Assembly (NCBI RefSeq): GCF_003944835.1
Contig: NZ_RWIV01000001.1
Span: forward strand, 3,568,530-3,632,529
Direction: 5' to 3'
Source: Bacillus sp. HMF5848
GTDB lineage: Bacteria > Bacillota > Bacilli > Bacillales > HMF5848
Length of the DNA stretch: 64,000 nucleotides
The notes beneath the pieces are model-generated. The model worked only from the letters and a program-made list of their open reading frames with translations, was not told the origin of the DNA and did no database searches. How positions within the stretch are numbered: position 1 is the first letter of the stretch; each line of letters opens with the position of its first letter. Of the stretch, positions 61,236 to 64,000 are shown one piece after another. Made by a program: the position numbers and the translations under genes.

Positions 61236-61457
61236 AAAAGTATTAATTTGTGAATAACCAAACTCCCTGCCCCTTGTCAAAGCAAAGTGTTTGAAGCACT
61301 GGATATAGTGCTACTCCTATTATAGCATCTATTATTAACGTATATAACGGACTTATAGAATGTAAACAAATGATGTCGAAATGTGGAATGTTTGTATAAA
61401 GACTTGTATAAGATGTGATAGCTACAAAAACAACACAACAAGAAAGGAATGATAGAG

Positions 61458-61937
61458 ATGAACCGAGAAGAATTTCTTACGATGACACCTACAAAAAGGG
61501 TAGAGGCAGTAAACGGTTGGTTGAAAGAATATACCCTTAAAGAAATTGCGGTCGCACTTGGCTATCCGTATTCAACCTTTACAACTGAAATGAGAAATGG
61601 CGGGGAGTATCAATACAATAAGAAGAATAAACAATATGTCAAAGTTCAACCGACTAATGCGAAATTGGAAGATGATAATATGATACGATTCCTAAAAGAC
61701 CATTATCCAACGCTCAAACAGTTAATTGAACGCTTTCAATCAAATCAGTTATTGATCCTTGACGAGAAGGTGTATAGCAATCAAGCCAAATTTGAAAGCA
61801 AAAGCATTAAGATGAATAATGAAATATATGAATTATTCAGCAATTTTTGCAAGGAGAATTATCCACACTTTCGTATTCAAGATTTAGTTGCACAGGCATT
61901 GCTTGATTTTAAAATTAAATACAAAGTACAAAAATGA
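61458..61937 (+). CDS. HTH-containing plasmid/ICE-like protein
   Basis: A 159-residue protein. The N-terminal half has a likely HTH: WLKEYTLKEIAVALGYPYST followed by FTTEMRNGGEYQYNKKNKQY. The C-terminal half carries MNNEIYELFSNFCKENYPHF with LVAQALLDF, a ribbon-helix-helix-like oligomerisation pattern. Such proteins occur on Bacillus plasmids and integrative elements. AAAGGAATG lies before; the ATG at 61458 has the better spacing. Function unknown. Confidence 0.65.
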   Translation: MNREEFLTMTPTKRVEAVNGWLKEYTLKEIAVALGYPYSTFTTEMRNGGEYQYNKKNKQYVKVQPTNAKLEDDNMIRFLKDHYPTLKQLIERFQSNQLLILDEKVYSNQAKFESKSIKMNNEIYELFSNFCKENYPHFRIQDLVAQALLDFKIKYKVQK

Positions 61938-62111
61938 CAGTGTGTATTTAAAAAGTCGGTTGTAAGGTGTCAAAATTATTCACATGATCAATAACTGGAA
62001 AACGCAGGGGTATCAAAAGCCTTCTGCGTTTTTAAGTATAATGAATTTGTTCTTGCTTTTACGAAAGAAGTGACTTCTCTTTTTTAAAGAGTCGCTTTCA
62101 TCGAATATCAC

Positions 62112-62822
62112 TTAATCTTTCACTGGACCATAAAAAGGGTTTTCATTTATATTCTTAATAAAATCAATTGTTTTCGCTTGATACATTTTATTGCGGTATT
62201 CATAAATAATAATAATATCTCCAATAGAGGACACCGCAGGGGATATTTGTCCACTTACTCTTACCATAAGTTTGTTGTTGATCACTTCATAATCAATAAT
62301 GCTACCAAAGCCTATATCATTAAATAGATTTTCAGGTCGAATTTCAAAGGGAGTTATATCCACTTTATACTCTTTATCCCTTATACAGATTTCGGCTTCT
62401 GCATTCGATAGCTTTGTTTTTACGTTCTTATAAATGATTGCTAAAGGATTATCTACAATCACTTCGGTTAGTCCATTGTCAATTGTGTGAAAAACATGAA
62501 CATCTTCCAAAAGTACCCCTGTACCATGCCCTGTTGTCAAGGTCATGATTAGCTCTTCCTTTTGGTCTTTGTTGATGTCCTTATAGAATATTTTTGGAGC
62601 GTAGGTTGGACTTGTTTCACTATTCCAAAAAGGTCTTGTGTAAATACTCCCTTTGAAATCAATTTTAAATCCCCTATATAATCCATTCATTTTCTTACCG
62701 TAAAGGGTTATATTCTCTTTATTGTTCCTACTAACGACTTCATAACCTTCAATCTCGGCACCTGCAATAGTAGAGTTAATTATAAGAAGAAACCCTATTA
62801 TAAAACTGATAGATGACTTCAT
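62112..62822 (-). CDS. Secreted protein of unknown function (236 aa)
   Basis: The signal peptide is KSSISFIIGFLLIINSTIAGA. The mature part has beta-rich repeats such as LYGKKMNGLYRGFKIDFKGS, and FYKDINKDQKEELIMTLTTG, where DINKDQKEEL resembles a calcium-binding or VCBS-type loop. GAGG lies 8 bases before the ATG at 62822; the TTG two codons earlier is less likely. It is next to the sigma/anti-sigma operon but separately transcribed. Confidence 0.65.
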   Translation of the reverse strand: MKSSISFIIGFLLIINSTIAGAEIEGYEVVSRNNKENITLYGKKMNGLYRGFKIDFKGSIYTRPFWNSETSPTYAPKIFYKDINKDQKEELIMTLTTGHGTGVLLEDVHVFHTIDNGLTEVIVDNPLAIIYKNVKTKLSNAEAEICIRDKEYKVDITPFEIRPENLFNDIGFGSIIDYEVINNKLMVRVSGQISPAVSSIGDIIIIYEYRNKMYQAKTIDFIKNINENPFYGPVKD

Positions 62823-62949
62823 TGGCAATACCTCATTTTAGTGTTCCCTAATGTGCATTTTTATGCGACTAATCTGCTAACAGTAAATGAGCGTATCTGC
62901 TTCTTAAAGATACGCCCCTATTATTGAATAAATACACACCCTTATACTG

Positions 62950-63639
62950 TCATTCAAATTTAAACATATTTTCTACCTCTTTACTTGCTTTAGGCAAATC
63001 CATACCTTTTTTCCAAATCAGTATATTATCCTCTGGAGTTCCATAATACAAGGCTTTTATTTCCGCTCCGTCACGATTCATTTCTTGACCTTCTATATCA
63101 AAAAAGTCATAACCCATCGCCAATCCATATGGTGGTTGTGCTTTTTTCTTTATTATAGGTCGTAAAGGCTTCATATAGAAGTTTCCGTTATCATCCATTT
63201 CATATGCGATTTCATTTAAAGCATAACCATCTGTTAATTCCACATGATATACAATTTTACCATCCGACAATTGACTAACTTGCGATATTTCTACTACGTT
63301 TATTGGAACATTGACTGTGTTTAAATGGAATAAATAACTGTACCCGAAAGAGATAAGTGAAACCAAAATCACAGAAATGATAACACCAATAGCAAAGGAT
63401 TTTACTTTTGAACGATTCCAGTAAGAAGAAATTCTCTTTATAACATTACTATCTTTTCGATTAATATCGATTTCCTCTTTCGATAAGTTAAAGTCCACTT
63501 TAAATTTCTCTAATTCTATTTTACAACTTTGACAGTCAACAAGGTGTTCTTCTATCATTTTTTCACTATCATCACTACATACTTTATCATAATACAATGG
63601 GAGCAAATCTTTCACGATTTCACAGGATACTTTCGTCAT
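62950..63639 (-). CDS. Anti-sigma factor with zinc-finger domain
   Basis: A 229-residue membrane protein. The N-terminal zf-HC2 (ASD) domain has CEIVKDLLPLYYDKVCSDDS and the HxxxCxxC in EEHLVDCQSCKIELE (about residues 31-45). One TM segment follows (FAIGVIISVILVSLISFGYS) and then an external domain of about 120 residues. It should hold the ECF sigma factor inactive at the membrane. Its ATG overlaps the sigma factor stop (ATGA), giving equal translation. Confidence 0.88.
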   Translation of the reverse strand: MTKVSCEIVKDLLPLYYDKVCSDDSEKMIEEHLVDCQSCKIELEKFKVDFNLSKEEIDINRKDSNVIKRISSYWNRSKVKSFAIGVIISVILVSLISFGYSYLFHLNTVNVPINVVEISQVSQLSDGKIVYHVELTDGYALNEIAYEMDDNGNFYMKPLRPIIKKKAQPPYGLAMGYDFFDIEGQEMNRDGAEIKALYYGTPEDNILIWKKGMDLPKASKEVENMFKFE

Positions 63640-64000
63640 TTCAATTCCTCCTTTAGCAGATCATGAATTTTACCTTTAGCCCGATGAAATGTGACTCTTG
63701 CCCAACTTTCTGTTCTCTCAAAAAGTTCGCTTATTTGTTTAAAGGAAAGTTCACCAAATACTCTAAGTGTAAAGACTTCTTTATAAGGCTCTTCTAAGCG
63801 ATGCACAACTTTGTGTAAACGGAAACTTTCTTCTTTTTTCATTAACATATCTTCAATACTATTCTCATTGGTTTGTTCAGGTATATCATTTGATTCATAA
63901 CGCTTTTGTTTGTCGAGATAAGTAAAGTATGTATTTTTTGCTATTTGACATAGCCAAACATTGAGTTTGCAATTGCCCTTGAATTTATCAATACTTTTTA
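63636..64000 (-). CDS. ECF-type sigma factor (5' end beyond the window)
   Basis: The reading frame is open from its stop at 63636 to the window edge, so the start lies outside. Region 2 is partly present (NCKLNVWLCQIAKNTYFTYL) and region 4 is complete: EEPYKEVFTLRVFGELSFKQ, ISELFERTESWARVTFHRAK. It directs RNA polymerase to its own promoters when released by the anti-sigma factor encoded next. The shorter frame starting at an internal ATG (63848) is not the true start. Confidence 0.9.
   Translation of the reverse strand, partial: KSIDKFKGNCKLNVWLCQIAKNTYFTYLDKQKRYESNDIPEQTNENSIEDMLMKKEESFRLHKVVHRLEEPYKEVFTLRVFGELSFKQISELFERTESWARVTFHRAKGKIHDLLKEELK

Overview
The window comes from a low-G+C Gram-positive endospore-former lineage, almost certainly Bacillaceae. 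The evidence is AT-rich DNA, strong AGGAGG-type ribosome binding sites with occasional TTG/GTG starts, and Bacillus-type regulatory sites (Fur, FadR, SAM-I and yybP-ykoY riboswitches). Gene order from the left edge to about 20 kb also follows the Bacillus subtilis suf-yus region: sufC, metQPN, yusD, yusE, yusF, yusG, gcvH, yusI, fadE-fadA-fadN, yuzL, a proline dehydrogenase, yusU and yusV.

Left part (1-22.9 kb), conserved core on the minus strand: the start of sufC, an AhpD-like protein, the methionine importer metNPQ and O-acetylhomoserine sulfhydrylase metY (each behind its own SAM-I riboswitch and terminator), an inserted MFS gene, glycine cleavage gcvH, the fadNAE beta-oxidation operon behind a perfect FadR box, proline dehydrogenase, and a siderophore uptake locus (FhuF-like reductase, ATPase, two permeases) divergent from its binding protein across two Fur boxes. 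Middle part (22.9-47 kb): an MFS gene, a 103-bp higher-order tandem repeat, fruK-fruA without a visible fruR, wrbA, a paired SMR exporter, a small alarmone synthetase (RelP type), arsRBC, a divergent cysteine-pair-rich cassette (MarR regulator, DUF318/ArsP-like permease, two tiny CC proteins), a GPH symporter, the complete cytochrome bd operon cydA-cydB-cydS-cydD-cydC, a TerC protein under a manganese riboswitch, a DUF1540 protein and an SDR.

Right part (47-64 kb), accessory: small HTH regulators, an acetyltransferase, a CPBP-like membrane protein, trmL, a nucleotide kinase-like protein, a broken retropepsin-like gene next to its partner, a RelE/ParE toxin-antitoxin pair, a frameshifted tyrosine recombinase close to a duplicated 3' end of ssrA (the tmRNA gene, a common integration target), secreted proteins of DUF3888/DUF4367 type, RhuM, an HTH pair, a plasmid/ICE-like DNA-binding protein, and an ECF sigma/anti-sigma pair cut by the window edge.

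The best candidate for something undescribed is the cassette at 34.28-36.36 kb. It stands back to back with arsRBC, and all four of its products carry closely spaced cysteines. Palindromic TTGCA operators lie before both of its larger genes, and a Bacillaceae intergenic repeat sits in its middle. A role in metalloid handling is inference.
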